A stretch of DNA of 64,000 nucleotides from Chryseobacterium rhizosphaerae (GCF_003385455.1 NZ_QNUF01000001.1:62001-126000); one strand, 5' to 3'; positions 17,095 through 26,846 are shown, counted from the first letter of the stretch. A program made the numbers and translations. The notes: generated from the sequence alone by a model not told the origin.

Positions 17095-17550
17095 GTGAAT
17101 ACATTAAGTTACAAAACTGTTTCAGCGAACAAAGCTACTGCTAATAAAGAATGGGTTGTGGTAGACGCTGAAGGACAGCCGTTAGGTAGACTAGCTTCTA
17201 CGGTTGCAAAGATTTTGAGAGGTAAGCACAAAACGAATTTTACACCTCACGTAGATTGTGGTGATAACGTAATCGTTTTGAATGCTGGGAAAATTACACT
17301 TTCCGGAAACAAGTGGGCTGATAAGACTTATATCTGGCATACAGGATATCCTGGTGGACAGAAGTCTATGACTGCGGCTGAACTTCAAAAGAAAGATTCT
17401 TTAAAGGTATTAGAGAAGTCTGTAAAAGGTATGTTGCCTAAAAACAAACTAGGATCTGCTATCCTTAAAAATCTTTATTTATATGAAGGTACTGAGCACA
17501 AGCATGAAGCTCAACAGCCTAAAACAATTAATGTTAACGAATTTAAATAA
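17095..17550 (+). CDS. rplM: 50S ribosomal protein L13
   Basis: A 151-residue protein with L13 signatures: EWVVVDAEGQPLGRLAS near the start, ILRGKHK, the segment GDNVIVLNAGK, and KLYxY-type LYLYEGTEHKHEAQQP at the end. L13 is an early-assembly protein of the large subunit. The start is GTG at 17095; no ATG is in frame nearby. It is followed after six bases by rpsI, the universal pairing. Confidence 0.98.
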   Translation: MNTLSYKTVSANKATANKEWVVVDAEGQPLGRLASTVAKILRGKHKTNFTPHVDCGDNVIVLNAGKITLSGNKWADKTYIWHTGYPGGQKSMTAAELQKKDSLKVLEKSVKGMLPKNKLGSAILKNLYLYEGTEHKHEAQQPKTINVNEFK

Positions 17551-17556
17551 TTAATT

Positions 17557-17943
17557 ATGTCTATAGTTCACAAAATCGGAAGAAGAAAAACTTCTGTAGC
17601 AAGAGTTTATGTAAGACCAGGTTCTGGAATCATTACAGTAAACGGTAAAGACGCTGCAACTTATTTCTCTACAGACGTGATGGTTTACAAATTAAACCAA
17701 CCGTTTATCCTTTCTGAGACTGTTGGTCAGTATGACGTTACCGTAAACGTATTCGGTGGTGGAAATACAGGTCAGGCAGAAGCTATCAGATTAGGTATTT
17801 CAAGAGCTTTATGCGAAATTAATGCTGAATTCAGATTAGCATTAAAGCCTGCTGGTTTACTTACAAGAGACGCAAGAATGGTGGAAAGAAAGAAGCCAGG
17901 TCAGAAAAAAGCAAGAAAGAGATTCCAATTCTCAAAACGTTAA
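17557..17943 (+). CDS. rpsI: 30S ribosomal protein S9
   Basis: A 128-residue S9 with the N-terminal [11 protein letters not shown] signature, central [19 protein letters not shown], and the basic C-terminal tail ending KRFQFSKR that reaches the P-site tRNA. It is co-transcribed with rplM, six bases apart. The next gene, rpsB, follows after 208 bases with no -7 box I can see, so it may be in the same transcript. Confidence 0.98.
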   Translation: MSIVHKIGRRKTSVARVYVRPGSGIITVNGKDAATYFSTDVMVYKLNQPFILSETVGQYDVTVNVFGGGNTGQAEAIRLGISRALCEINAEFRLALKPAGLLTRDARMVERKKPGQKKARKRFQFSKR

Positions 17944-17945
17944 GA

Positions 17946-18000
17946 TTTCATGTTGGCGAATGGCTACTGGCTATTGGCTACAGAAATGTATTAAATTTTT
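17946..18000. repeat. short degenerate repeats between rpsI and rpsB
   Basis: Contains near-copies of a TGGCTACTGGCTA-type word (about 17958-17982). The rest of 17944-18151 has no gene. The composition is unlike the flanking ribosomal genes, suggesting inserted repetitive spacer. Confidence 0.35.
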
Positions 18001-18151
18001 TTTAAACTTAATCTCGGCGAAATGCCCATTGCTAAAAGCAAAAAGCCTTACGCCACATTGCCCGTTACGTTTAGCATCCAAACGCTTCTCCCATCTAAAG
18101 AAGTTGTTGATTGTTTAAAAGACGGAAAGTAAACTAACAAAAACAGAAAAC

Positions 18152-18913
18152 ATGGCAAAAGCAAATGTAAAAGACCTTTTAGAGGCTGGTGTACACTTCG
18201 GTCACATGACTAGAAAGTGGAATCCAAATATGGCTCCATACATTTTTATGGAGAAGAACGGTATTCACATTGTAGACTTACATAAAACAGCAGTTAAATT
18301 AGATGAAGCTTGCAGCGCTTTAGAAAAATTAACTTCTGCAGGTAAAAAAGTTCTATTCGTTGCAACTAAAAAGCAAGCGAAAGAAGTTGTTGCAAAACAC
18401 GCTTCAGAACTTAATATGCCTTATATCACAGAAAGATGGCCAGGTGGTATGTTAACGAACTTCGTTACTATCAGAAAGGCTGTAAAGAAGATGAACTCTA
18501 TCGACAAAATGAAAAAAGACGGTACGTTCGAAACTTTATCTAAAAAAGAAAGATTACAAGTTGACAGACAAAGAGCTAACTTAGAGAAAAACTTAGGTTC
18601 TATCTCTGACATGGTTAGACTTCCTTCTGCTGTATTTGTAGTTGATATCTTAAGAGAACACATCGCGGTAACTGAAGCTAAGAAATTAGGTATTCCAGTT
18701 TTCGGTATCGTTGATACAAACTCTGACCCTAGAAAAGTAGACTTCGTTATCCCAGGAAACGATGATGCTTCTAAATCTATTGATATGATCCTTAGCGTAG
18801 TTTCTGAATCTATCAAAGAAGGTCAGTCTCAAAGAAAAGCTGATAAAGAAAAATCTAAAGAAGAAGGAGAAAAAGTATCTGCTGATACAGATGCTGATTT
18901 CGATGCTGAATAA
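18152..18913 (+). CDS. rpsB: 30S ribosomal protein S2
   Basis: A 253-residue S2: N-terminal LLEAGVHFGHMTRKWNP, central RWPGGMLTNF, and FGIVDTNSDP followed by IPGNDDA, all family signatures. The last 30 residues are a Lys/Glu/Asp-rich tail. In most bacteria tsf follows directly; here rpsB is followed by a terminator and tsf lies 18 kb away on the other strand. Confidence 0.98.
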   Translation: MAKANVKDLLEAGVHFGHMTRKWNPNMAPYIFMEKNGIHIVDLHKTAVKLDEACSALEKLTSAGKKVLFVATKKQAKEVVAKHASELNMPYITERWPGGMLTNFVTIRKAVKKMNSIDKMKKDGTFETLSKKERLQVDRQRANLEKNLGSISDMVRLPSAVFVVDILREHIAVTEAKKLGIPVFGIVDTNSDPRKVDFVIPGNDDASKSIDMILSVVSESIKEGQSQRKADKEKSKEEGEKVSADTDADFDAE

Positions 18914-18937
18914 TTAAAGAAATTTCTTTACTATAAA

Positions 18938-18971
18938 AAAAAACGCTGGATTTTATCCGGCGTTTTTTTAT
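18938..18971 (+). terminator. terminator after rpsB
   Basis: AACGCTGGA / TCCGGCGTT stem with one G-T wobble, followed by seven T. Confidence 0.8.
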
Positions 18972-19287
18972 TTTAAGAACCTGTTTACATTGTATTCAGG
19001 AATTTTATATGTTTGGTTATGAGATGTATGCTTATCCATAGGCTTTGACGAATCAACGAAATTGATTCTATCCTTTGCTCCCTAAAACTATGGATAATGA
19101 AGCTAAAGCTTTGCGTTAGAAAAACACATCATCGGTACATCATCTTTTTAATCAAAAAATCCTTAAAGAATGTGATTTGGATAAAGATCTGAATGTTAGA
19201 TAAAAAATCAAATTTAGAAATTTAAACAGTCTCTAAATTTTTGGTAATGATACTGAATTTGTTGTGCTTACTGAAAATAAAGAAAAA
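18972..19287. other. intergenic stretch, possibly a decayed element
   Basis: No gene. A weak inverted similarity joins 18975-18990 (reading ...ACCTGTTTA) and 19219-19235 (reading TAAACAGTCTC...), which would fit the ends of a small insertion element or remnant of about 260 bases, but several mismatches make this uncertain. A hairpin AAATTTAGA / TCTAAATTT also lies at about 19210-19240. Confidence 0.3.
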
Positions 19288-19316
19288 ACTAAACCCACAG
19301 CATGCTGTGGGTTTTT
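19288..19316 (-). terminator. terminator of the trmB-DUF6759 operon
   Basis: An 18-bp perfect palindrome centred on GCATGC (CCCACAGC / GCTGTGGG, 19293-19310) flanked by A and T runs, three bases past the stop of the last gene. Confidence 0.8.
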
Positions 19317-19318
19317 AT

Positions 19319-19753
19319 TTATCTTGAAAGCTTTACAGAATAGGAGGTTGTGATATACTTGGTCGATTGATAGGAAGAATTGCATACCATACCGGATAAT
19401 CTGTAATTCTGATTTTTAGGGACCATAGTATAGCCTATTTTTCCAGAAGCTATGGGTATTTTTTTAAAGAAATTATTTCCGCTTACTGTAAGGACCATAT
19501 TACAAGAGGATTGATTTTCTATGGAAAGAGAGGTCCTTGGATTGCCCGGATCATCATTATTAAGAAGATCACTAAGAACATCAGCGGTTTCAGGTTTATA
19601 GGTCTTGATCAGTTCGCTATATTCTCTTTCTGTACTGGCAGCACTGCCGGAATTACCGGAAGGATAAGGGTTTCTTATGGGGTAATTTCCATAATTAACA
19701 TTACAGCTGGTAAGGATAATGGATGTGCCCATAAAGAACAATAGCTTTTTCAT
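19319..19753 (-). CDS. DUF6759-type lipoprotein
   Basis: A 144-residue protein with signal and lipobox LTSC (Cys17). The C-terminal half matches the three other DUF6759-like proteins in this window: IENQSSCNMVLTVSGNNFFK, then a Gly turn, then SGMVCNSSYQSTK. Two cysteines (SCN and VC) are conserved in all four and could form a disulfide in the periplasm. The function is unknown. It lies six bases after its paralogue and ends the trmB operon. Confidence 0.75.
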   Translation of the reverse strand: MKKLLFFMGTSIILTSCNVNYGNYPIRNPYPSGNSGSAASTEREYSELIKTYKPETADVLSDLLNNDDPGNPRTSLSIENQSSCNMVLTVSGNNFFKKIPIASGKIGYTMVPKNQNYRLSGMVCNSSYQSTKYITTSYSVKLSR

Positions 19754-19759
19754 TCAGTT

Positions 19760-20461
19760 TTATTTTTTGCTTTTTTTTGTTTTCGAAGACTTTTTCGGCG
19801 TCATTTTTTTTAGATCCGTTTCCGTATTATTATCTGTTTCTGCCGGGGACTGACCCGGATTGCCAATCGTTATAAATATACTTTTCTTAATCTCTTTTTG
19901 AGAGAAGTATTTCAGGTCGCAAACATTGCTGCTTAGGGTATAAGAACCCTTATTAATGACAACAACATTTTCTCCATGGGCAGGAACAGCTAAGTTATAA
20001 TAGTCTTTTCCTTCAATCCTTAGAACGATATTACAATCCGAATTATTTTTAAACAGCAGGATAGCTTCTTTTCGGGTAATATCCTCGCTTAACATTGCGT
20101 TCAGAAGCCTTACCGTCTTTTCTTTGTGCTCTTCAGATGTTTCAGCAATCAGTTTCTTAAATTCTTCAGCTTCACTGGAATTTGGGCTTCTTAAGACGCT
20201 TTTGGGAATGTCGGAGATAACAGGCCTTGCCTCCATAGGTTTGGCAGTATGGGCTCCTTTTGTCCACTCAGCATTTTTTAAAGCTATGAGTTTGGGTTTA
20301 AGAACACTCCTTTTGGGATCATCGGGATGGGCGTTCTTTAAATATTCTTCAATTTCCTTGATTTTTGTGCTTTTAAGAATGTCTTTACTGCCTTTTTGAG
20401 CATCAGTAAAGACAGGGGTAAGGAAAGTGAAAAATAAAATCGTCAAAATTTTTTTTTTCAT
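19760..20461 (-). CDS. DUF6759 family secreted protein
   Basis: Starts at the ATG at 20461; the TTG one codon earlier is unlikely. 233 residues with a signal peptide ending TDAQKG. The N-terminal part has the motif NAHPDDPKRSVLKPK, also present in the 21408-22169 protein. The C-terminal domain has NNSDCNIVLRIEGKDYYNL, VPAHGENVVVINKGSY and SNVCDLKY. It ends in a Lys-rich tail. Family function is unknown. It sits 17 bases after trmB and six before its lipoprotein paralogue, so the three form one operon. Confidence 0.8.
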   Translation of the reverse strand: MKKKILTILFFTFLTPVFTDAQKGSKDILKSTKIKEIEEYLKNAHPDDPKRSVLKPKLIALKNAEWTKGAHTAKPMEARPVISDIPKSVLRSPNSSEAEEFKKLIAETSEEHKEKTVRLLNAMLSEDITRKEAILLFKNNSDCNIVLRIEGKDYYNLAVPAHGENVVVINKGSYTLSSNVCDLKYFSQKEIKKSIFITIGNPGQSPAETDNNTETDLKKMTPKKSSKTKKSKK

Positions 20462-20478
20462 CAACTTAAGTTATTTCA

Positions 20479-21156
20479 TCAGCTTATCCGGAATTTAATA
20501 TAGGTTATCGTTTTTCCTTTAGCTGAAAACAGTTCTTCATAATGTGTTTTAATATCTCTCAAATGTTCCGTATTCGGATCATATTCCGGTGCGCCATAAA
20601 TATCATGGTGAGCACTAATGATTTCGTAGCCTGCTCCCTGTAAATAACCCAGTGTATATCCGTGTAAAAATTCTGAATCTGTTTTTAAATGAATAATACC
20701 ACCTGGTTTCAGGAACTTTTTATATCGGTCTAAAAAGTCAGGATGTGTCAGCCTATGTTTGGTTCTTTTATATTTGATCTGAGGATCAGGAAACGTAATC
20801 CAGATCTCATCTACTTCGTTTTCAGCAAAAAAATGATCCACAAGCTCAATCTGGCTTCTTAAAAAAGCTACATTATTCATATTGCTTTCTACAGCTTCCT
20901 TTGCACCAAACCAAAATCTTGCTCCTTTAATATCAATTCCTATAAAGTTTTTTTCAGGAAACGTTTTTGCAAGTCCCACAGAATATTCACCTTTTCCACA
21001 TCCTAATTCCAATACAATCGGATGATCATTTTTAAAGAAATCTTTTCTCCAGTTCCCTTTCAGTTCAAAGCCTTTCAGCGCATCTTCTCTTGTAGGTTGG
21101 ATTACATTTGGTAATGTTTTGTTTTCTGCAAATCTTGCTAATTTATTCTTGCCCAT
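20479..21156 (-). CDS. trmB: tRNA (guanine-N7-)-methyltransferase
   Basis: A 225-residue Rossmann methyltransferase that makes m7G46 in tRNA using S-adenosylmethionine. SAM motif I is LELGCGKGEYS; the family signatures FIGIDIKGARFW and WITFPDPQIKYKRTKHRL are present, the latter binding and catalytic. The length is normal for TrmB. It is first in an operon with two DUF6759 genes; no functional link is apparent. Confidence 0.96.
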   Translation of the reverse strand: MGKNKLARFAENKTLPNVIQPTREDALKGFELKGNWRKDFFKNDHPIVLELGCGKGEYSVGLAKTFPEKNFIGIDIKGARFWFGAKEAVESNMNNVAFLRSQIELVDHFFAENEVDEIWITFPDPQIKYKRTKHRLTHPDFLDRYKKFLKPGGIIHLKTDSEFLHGYTLGYLQGAGYEIISAHHDIYGAPEYDPNTEHLRDIKTHYEELFSAKGKTITYIKFRIS

Positions 21157-21175
21157 TGAATTTATAAAATGACTG

Positions 21176-21183
21176 CAAAAATA
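21176..21183 (-). promoter_or_regulatory. trmB promoter -7 box
   Basis: TATTTTTG on the minus strand, 19 bases before the ATG at 21156. Confidence 0.5.
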
Positions 21184-21407
21184 TGAAAAAATTAACGATA
21201 TTGATCAGATCTGTTTACTTTTAACTACAATGAGTGATATTACAAAAAAGAAGCGAGAAACGATTGGGGATAGCGAAAATATCATCACCGTAATGTATAG
21301 TGAATGAATGTATTTAATATATAAAATTTATGACTCTAATTTAAATTATAATACCTATCAGGCTTTTTTGGTCATTTTTTAAGCCTGTACTTTTTCTAAG
21401 AAAGAAG

Positions 21408-22169
21408 CTAGTTTCCTAACGCTACCATGATTGGACGCTGGACTGTTTTTTGAGAGGCATACTGCGCACCGCATACCAGGCTGGTGAAAAGGTATTGCCC
21501 TTTTTCTATCACCACAGAGCTTTCACCTTTTGAAGGAACGGCAAGCCTGTATTTAGTAGTTCCCACTCCCTCCATTCTTACAATAATATTACAGTCTGAT
21601 TTATTTTGGATCAGGACGATACATTCTTTGGCATTGGGATCATTATCAAACAACGAATTAAGTATTTTGACCGTTCTGTTTTGATGTTCAGTAGGGGATA
21701 CTGCCATCAGCATATTGAACTCTTCAGCCTCTGCATCCGGAATAGCTGCATTAGTAGTTGTATTGGCGACAAATGTATTGGCACTGGTACTCGGAGTATA
21801 TACGGTTGTAGGCTGTTTTGCAGCAAGTTCTGCCTTGTATTTTGCAATCTGTTTCTGCTTGATAATGGCATTCATTTCATCAAAACTGATCTTGGTAGAA
21901 GGTCTTCTTCTCAGTAAGGCAAGCATTTCCTGCATATCTTTGACCTTTTGATCCTCAGGATGGGCATTTTTGATATATTCCCTCATCAATTCCATGACCC
22001 GGGGTTTTAAAACAGATCTTCGCGGATCATCAGGATGAGCGTCTCTTAAGAAAGCATTGATCTCGTAGATGTTGTTGCTTTTTATAACATTCGTATAGTC
22101 TTTTCCCTTTTTTTGGGCAGACATATTAAAGAACAGCACGGAAACAAGAAGTAAAAGTAATTTTTTCAT
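21408..22169 (-). CDS. DUF6759 family secreted protein
   Basis: 253 residues with a signal peptide (MKKLLLLLVSVLFFNMSAQ). Two N-terminal repeats of an [KR][ND]AHPxD motif occur (RDAHPDDPRRSVLKP near 47 and KNAHPEDQKVKDM near 73), then a Thr/Ala-rich linker, then the shared C-terminal domain (NKSDCNIIVRMEGV, VPSKGESSVVIEKGQY, SLVCGAQYASQK). Both conserved cysteines are present. It is separated from trmB by 251 bases and is probably its own transcript. Function is unknown. Confidence 0.8.
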   Translation of the reverse strand: MKKLLLLLVSVLFFNMSAQKKGKDYTNVIKSNNIYEINAFLRDAHPDDPRRSVLKPRVMELMREYIKNAHPEDQKVKDMQEMLALLRRRPSTKISFDEMNAIIKQKQIAKYKAELAAKQPTTVYTPSTSANTFVANTTTNAAIPDAEAEEFNMLMAVSPTEHQNRTVKILNSLFDNDPNAKECIVLIQNKSDCNIIVRMEGVGTTKYRLAVPSKGESSVVIEKGQYLFTSLVCGAQYASQKTVQRPIMVALGN

Positions 22170-22387
22170 TAATAATATTAAGTTAAAAATGGATACTTTC
22201 TCTTAATTTGGTTTGGTGGTAATTAGTGTTTACTATAACGAAATAGTATTGTTTTTATTTTAAACACAAAATTGTGACCTAAAAGTACATATATTTTTGA
22301 ATAGTAAAGAATTTTCTTTGTTGAAATTTGAATTTTCTATATTCTAAATTGGAGGTTATAACAGACCAATACACACAGTCCTGTAGA

Positions 22388-22421
22388 AAAAAAACAAATC
22401 CATGAAAATATTCTCATGGAT
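22388..22421 (-). terminator. terminator of the 22467-23258 gene
   Basis: ATCCATGA / TCATGGAT stem (22399-22421) followed on the minus strand by a long T tract (TTTGTTTTTTTT). The rest of 22170-22466 has no visible gene. Confidence 0.75.
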
Positions 22422-22466
22422 CAGTCTGTATAATTTCCGAATAGCTTTCAGCTAAGATGTCAGGTG

Positions 22467-23258
22467 TTACTTACCAACAACTTCCTGAAGATGGGAGTTT
22501 CTCAATCTTTTCTGATAAATCGGGATATATTTTTCAATCGGGATTTTAATGGCTTCAAAATTTCCGGCCAGTACGTAAGGCTGAATATTTTCAGACGTAT
22601 ACACAAACTGCAGGAAGTTATCTATCAGGTTTTCCGGGATTTTAAACCTCAGGAAATAATCCTTTCCTAAATAATTTTTGATTTGGCTTACCGAACCATT
22701 CATTCTTTCGTAGGCAAGATAACGCTGTTTTTTCTTCCTTTCTCCGGAGAGCATATCATAAATACTTTCCAGGCTTAATGTAAGTCCACCATCTCTCAAT
22801 CCTGCAACAGGAAGTTCAGGCGGCGTACCGTCACCCTTAGGCTGTGGCAGGCCGATTACTTTTTTAAGGGCAAGGCTCTTATCTTCTTTTCTAATAGAGT
22901 TTACGTCATACCGAAGATTTCCGGTAGGCTTGAACCGGGTGAGTACAATTTCCTGTATTTCATAATACGCTATCTTGAGCTCAATTAAGTTTTTCTGTTC
23001 TATTAACTGTGGGGTGAGTTTGACATCCTTTCTCTCTGTAACAATAGAGGTAAAACGGATAACATCCCCCGGATTGGCAGGAATGTTAAAATTACCATTG
23101 TAGTCTGTGAGTACAGTCTTCTGTGTATTAAGGTTGGTAACATAAACCTGGTTAAGGTATAAAATAGAATTATCTCTAAGAAATACCTCTCCAGAATATA
23201 TTTGAGCATTGATTTTTGCAAGGAAAACCAATAATAATAGAGTAAACAGTTTCTTCAT
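22467..23258 (-). CDS. secreted protein with N-terminal carboxypeptidase-regulatory-like domain
   Basis: The start at 23258 gives MKKLFTLLLLVFLAKINAQ, a clear signal peptide; an upstream in-frame start would cover the -7 box. 263 residues. Residues about 20-100 look like a CarboxypepD_reg-like/CNA-B sandwich (LNQVYVTNLNTQKTVLTDYNGNF, GDVIRFTSI), as in many Bacteroidota envelope proteins. The C-terminal half (DMLSGERKKKQRYLAYERM) is unassigned. No TonB barrel follows. Possible role in the cell envelope; the true function is unknown. Confidence 0.8.
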   Translation of the reverse strand: MKKLFTLLLLVFLAKINAQIYSGEVFLRDNSILYLNQVYVTNLNTQKTVLTDYNGNFNIPANPGDVIRFTSIVTERKDVKLTPQLIEQKNLIELKIAYYEIQEIVLTRFKPTGNLRYDVNSIRKEDKSLALKKVIGLPQPKGDGTPPELPVAGLRDGGLTLSLESIYDMLSGERKKKQRYLAYERMNGSVSQIKNYLGKDYFLRFKIPENLIDNFLQFVYTSENIQPYVLAGNFEAIKIPIEKYIPIYQKRLRNSHLQEVVGK

Positions 23259-23267
23259 ATAATGAGG

Positions 23268-23275
23268 CAAAATTA
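23268..23275 (-). promoter_or_regulatory. promoter -7 box of the 22467-23258 gene
   Basis: TAATTTTG on the minus strand, nine bases before the ATG at 23258; this supports that start. Confidence 0.5.
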
Positions 23276-23428
23276 CATAGAAATACAGCAATTTGTTCCT
23301 ATTAAGATCGCGAATAGTGGTTAAAGTTATATTAAACTTTAGTATTAAATTGTTAATGAGTGTTATAAACTTGGTTTTAATGGTGTTTAAGATGACAAAA
23401 AGAACCTTTTATACATTGATAATCGACT

Positions 23429-26400
23429 TTATCTGTGTTTTACCAAAAGCCAGCTCGAATACTTTATCTCGAGTCCGGATCCATGCTCTGTCCAGCTGAT
23501 AAAATACCAATAGGTAGCGGTAGGTACATATCTTCCACCCAGTCTTCCGTCCCAGGTATATTTGTTTTCAGGAGTTCCTCTGAAGACTTCTGCTCCATAT
23601 CTGTCAAAAATTCTGAATACCAGGTTGTCATTAGCCATTAAAGCTGAATAGCTTATTCCTTCATTATATCCGTCACCATTTGGAGTAATGGTATTGATAA
23701 GGTTAATGATCGCAAATGATTTTTTGACCTCTTCACACAATTTGGAATCTCTTACAAACGCAGTGTGAGCCCCTCTCGGTACATTTTGAAAAATATTTGA
23801 ACTTTGCCATACCACTCCATCCAGAGAATACTCATAAGGTGGAGTGCCACCACTTGCTCCTATCTTTACGGTGGTTCCGTCAATCTCAATGGAAGTGATA
23901 ATGGGAAGTGGTAACTCTGTGACGTTGACGTGCTGTCTGTACACACAGCCGTTCGAGGTAAGATCTACCCAATAGCTTCCCACAGGGACATTGGTGATGG
24001 ACGGGGTTGAAGCTCCGGTACTCCACAAATATTTGTCGAACCCCGGACCGGCATTTAAGGTGGTGGTCATTTTAGGGCAGATCGCCTGATCCTTCAGCAA
24101 GTCTGATTTTTTAGGAATTTTAATGGTGATTTTAATAGAAGCCACTTCCGGGCATACTCCATTTTTTTCAAAACGGATATAATAAGTCTGAGACATATTA
24201 ATATTTACAGCCGGAGAAATAGGATTGATGTTATTCTGCGCCTCAGCCAAACTTCCGTGAAAAGTAAAGGTAACTGCAGGGTCTGCTGTGAACTGAGCCA
24301 TGTACTGCGTGAGATTAACTGATTTTATTCCGTCTAAATCATCATCACATATATCCTGGTTAGCAGAGGTTTTTAATAATTGTATCCTGGCCCCAATACT
24401 GAATTGTAAAGGTTTAATCACCGTAGCACATCCATCCGGAGAATCTACTCTGATATAGATCGTAACAGGACCGGTATAGCTCCAGGTATTGGAAAGGGTG
24501 TTGGCATTTCCGGCGGTAGCATCTGTAAGGCTGGCATAATACCTTACATTTGTAAAATACGTCGGATTGTTAAGGACGATGGTCGTGATATTAGGTAAGA
24601 TAATATTGACAGTTCCGTCCAGGTTATCATCACAGAAGACCCCATTATAGTTGTCCAGTACGATGGCTTTATTATACAGATTTAGGGTTATTTTTGCTAT
24701 GCTTTTACAGCCCAGGTTGTTTTTTACTACAGCATATACAATTGTTCCGTTCGGTGCAGAGTATGAATCCGGAGTTACTATCAGGGCCGCAGGATTTTCT
24801 GTCTGGGCATCCGCTAGGGTAGGGTAATACGTAATGGTAACTGGGGTGTTGTTTGTGACATTTGCCGTGGTTAAATTAAATACACCAAGTCCATTAATAT
24901 CACACGCACTCAAGGTTCTGTCTGTTACAGTAAGGGCAAGAATATTGATGGTGACAGTTATCGTTTCGCAATCTGGAAAATCAGGATCATTGCCACAGAA
25001 AGTATAGGTAAAAGTATCAGTTCCTGCAGTTCCGGGAGTATTAACGGTATAGGTAATGATTCCGGTAACAGGGTTTATAACTGCTGTGCCCAGAGTAGGA
25101 GGTGTTGTAATGGCTACCGTAGCAGGTACAGGAGTCTGTGTTGAGCTGCTAAAGGCAGGTGTTATCGTTTGGGTAGTACATACGTCATAGGTGGCTGTAT
25201 TGAGCTTTGTACAGTTCAGGACTTTATATTGTCCGGTAACTAAAGGCGCGCAGCGTCCCATGGTTACAGTACAGGTATAGTAGCCTGATTGAGTGGGGGT
25301 AATGGAAGATCCCGTAGCTCCGGTGATTAAAATTCCGTTCCTATACCACTGGTAAGTGTCATAAATAATAGGATCTACAGTAAGGATAATTCCGGGAGCA
25401 CAGTCTCCTCCGGATTTTATAATGACAGGCTGTGTGGGGAATCCCGCAAAAAAACCTCCATAACCTACTGCATCACTTCCTGCATTAATTCCAGCAGTGA
25501 TTGCTTTATCTGAAATGATAGTTATTGTTCCTGTTACATTTGGAATTCCATAGGTGACCCAATTGGTGGTACCGGTCATATCATATGGCCCTGTACTCGC
25601 TAGCGGGGTTGCCCCATTCACTGTTACATTGGCTCCTCTTTCTGTAATGAGATTCAATTTTGTAGGAATATTGAGGATCCCTGAAGGATTTCCATTGGAG
25701 TAAACAAAATTTTCGTTAATAAAACCAAGTTCATTAATCTGCTTTGGCAAATAGCAGTTCAGGGCCGGTATAAAGTTGAATCCACCGGTTGCTACCTGAT
25801 TTAATGCATTATCGCTTCCTGCCAATATCTGATATACATATGCATTTTTAGATGTTTTAACGTATAGATTGTAATGTCCTCCACCCTGTAAGCTATATTT
25901 TGTGTCGGGAATTACAAAATATTTTCCGGTATTGATGGTCGCTATAGGTGCAATTTCATTATTTACATAGATCTGAGTATTATCTTCGGTGGCAATCACT
26001 ACGGCGCCCTCCATATGAGTTCCTATGCTTCCGTTGCCTTTTACAAGGGCAAATTCATTACCAAGTCTTTCTACCGGTACCGCCTGATCCATTAAAATAT
26101 CGGAACTTGAAGGGTAGTCGCCGGCATATTGACCGTTAAAATTTCCATTGGTGATATTTACCGGTTTGTTTGCCGTGATCTTTGATCCTATAAACCCGTC
26201 AAAATTTCCAATACTGTTCCCAATACCATCAATAATATAAGACTGTCCCTTGTTTAGGGTAAAAGTCATCGTCGGATTGGTTGCTCCTGTAGTTCCATTT
26301 GAAAACTGTACGAGTGGGTTGTATCCTGTAATGGTAACCGATGTGTTATCTTCTGTCGCTAAAACACTGGTCATGAAATTCAGAATCGTATTACTTACAG

Positions 26401-26827
26401 AGAGTGGGGCAGACGCTGCATAGAAATTCTTTCCTGTAGAAGGAATTCCTTTGGAGGTAATAATTTCTGCATGGTTATATACCGAGAATCTTAAGTTAGC
26501 ATAGAAAGGAAACTCTGCTTTTAAATATAACCCTTTTGTGGTAGGAGTAAATAAGTCTGCCTGCTGAGTTGTAATAATATATTCTCTCAGTACATCAAAC
26601 TTTTGAGGATTGTTTTTACTGATATTCACCGTTCCGATCAGAATATTATTATTATAAATATTAACTGGAAAAGGAGTGGTTCTATTGGTCGATAAATAGA
26701 TTTTCTGATAAGGATTGGGGCTGCCTGTTCTGTCGATCATCGGGGCAAACCAATGTTCTCTGTCTAATTGGGCAAAGGTAAAGGTGAAAATAGAAAATAT
26801 AAATAGAAAAGATAGAATTTTCTTCAT
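23429..26827 (-). CDS. IgGFc-binding-domain surface protein, T9SS type B cargo (array member 1)
   Basis: 1132 residues. Signal peptide to about 19 (FTFAQLDREHWFAP), then a long domain (about 20-480) with repeated phrases such as ATEDNTQIYVN, LNKGQSYII and ERLGNEFALVKGNG, which I assign to the IgGFc-binding-protein N-terminal family. An Ig-like unit follows (YQWYRNGILITGA), then a cadherin-like fibril unit (TPPTLGTAVINPVTG), further beta repeats (VFCDDNLDGT, ICDDDLDGIKS), and a C-terminal ~90-residue type B sorting domain (ITPNGDGYNEGI, FDRYGAEVF, TYWYFISW). It is predicted to be exported by T9SS and held at the surface. It has its own -7 box at 26847. Ligand unknown; real IgG binding is not implied. 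Confidence 0.88.
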   Translation of the reverse strand: MKKILSFLFIFSIFTFTFAQLDREHWFAPMIDRTGSPNPYQKIYLSTNRTTPFPVNIYNNNILIGTVNISKNNPQKFDVLREYIITTQQADLFTPTTKGLYLKAEFPFYANLRFSVYNHAEIITSKGIPSTGKNFYAASAPLSVSNTILNFMTSVLATEDNTSVTITGYNPLVQFSNGTTGATNPTMTFTLNKGQSYIIDGIGNSIGNFDGFIGSKITANKPVNITNGNFNGQYAGDYPSSSDILMDQAVPVERLGNEFALVKGNGSIGTHMEGAVVIATEDNTQIYVNNEIAPIATINTGKYFVIPDTKYSLQGGGHYNLYVKTSKNAYVYQILAGSDNALNQVATGGFNFIPALNCYLPKQINELGFINENFVYSNGNPSGILNIPTKLNLITERGANVTVNGATPLASTGPYDMTGTTNWVTYGIPNVTGTITIISDKAITAGINAGSDAVGYGGFFAGFPTQPVIIKSGGDCAPGIILTVDPIIYDTYQWYRNGILITGATGSSITPTQSGYYTCTVTMGRCAPLVTGQYKVLNCTKLNTATYDVCTTQTITPAFSSSTQTPVPATVAITTPPTLGTAVINPVTGIITYTVNTPGTAGTDTFTYTFCGNDPDFPDCETITVTINILALTVTDRTLSACDINGLGVFNLTTANVTNNTPVTITYYPTLADAQTENPAALIVTPDSYSAPNGTIVYAVVKNNLGCKSIAKITLNLYNKAIVLDNYNGVFCDDNLDGTVNIILPNITTIVLNNPTYFTNVRYYASLTDATAGNANTLSNTWSYTGPVTIYIRVDSPDGCATVIKPLQFSIGARIQLLKTSANQDICDDDLDGIKSVNLTQYMAQFTADPAVTFTFHGSLAEAQNNINPISPAVNINMSQTYYIRFEKNGVCPEVASIKITIKIPKKSDLLKDQAICPKMTTTLNAGPGFDKYLWSTGASTPSITNVPVGSYWVDLTSNGCVYRQHVNVTELPLPIITSIEIDGTTVKIGASGGTPPYEYSLDGVVWQSSNIFQNVPRGAHTAFVRDSKLCEEVKKSFAIINLINTITPNGDGYNEGISYSALMANDNLVFRIFDRYGAEVFRGTPENKYTWDGRLGGRYVPTATYWYFISWTEHGSGLEIKYSSWLLVKHR

Positions 26828-26846
26828 TCAGTATTAGTATTTATCA

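Noticed and set aside
21359..21387. CAGGCTT / AAGCCTG inverted repeat after the 21408 DUF6759 gene as a terminator
   Set aside because: The loop is 15 bases and no T tract follows on the minus strand, so it is too weak to annotate.
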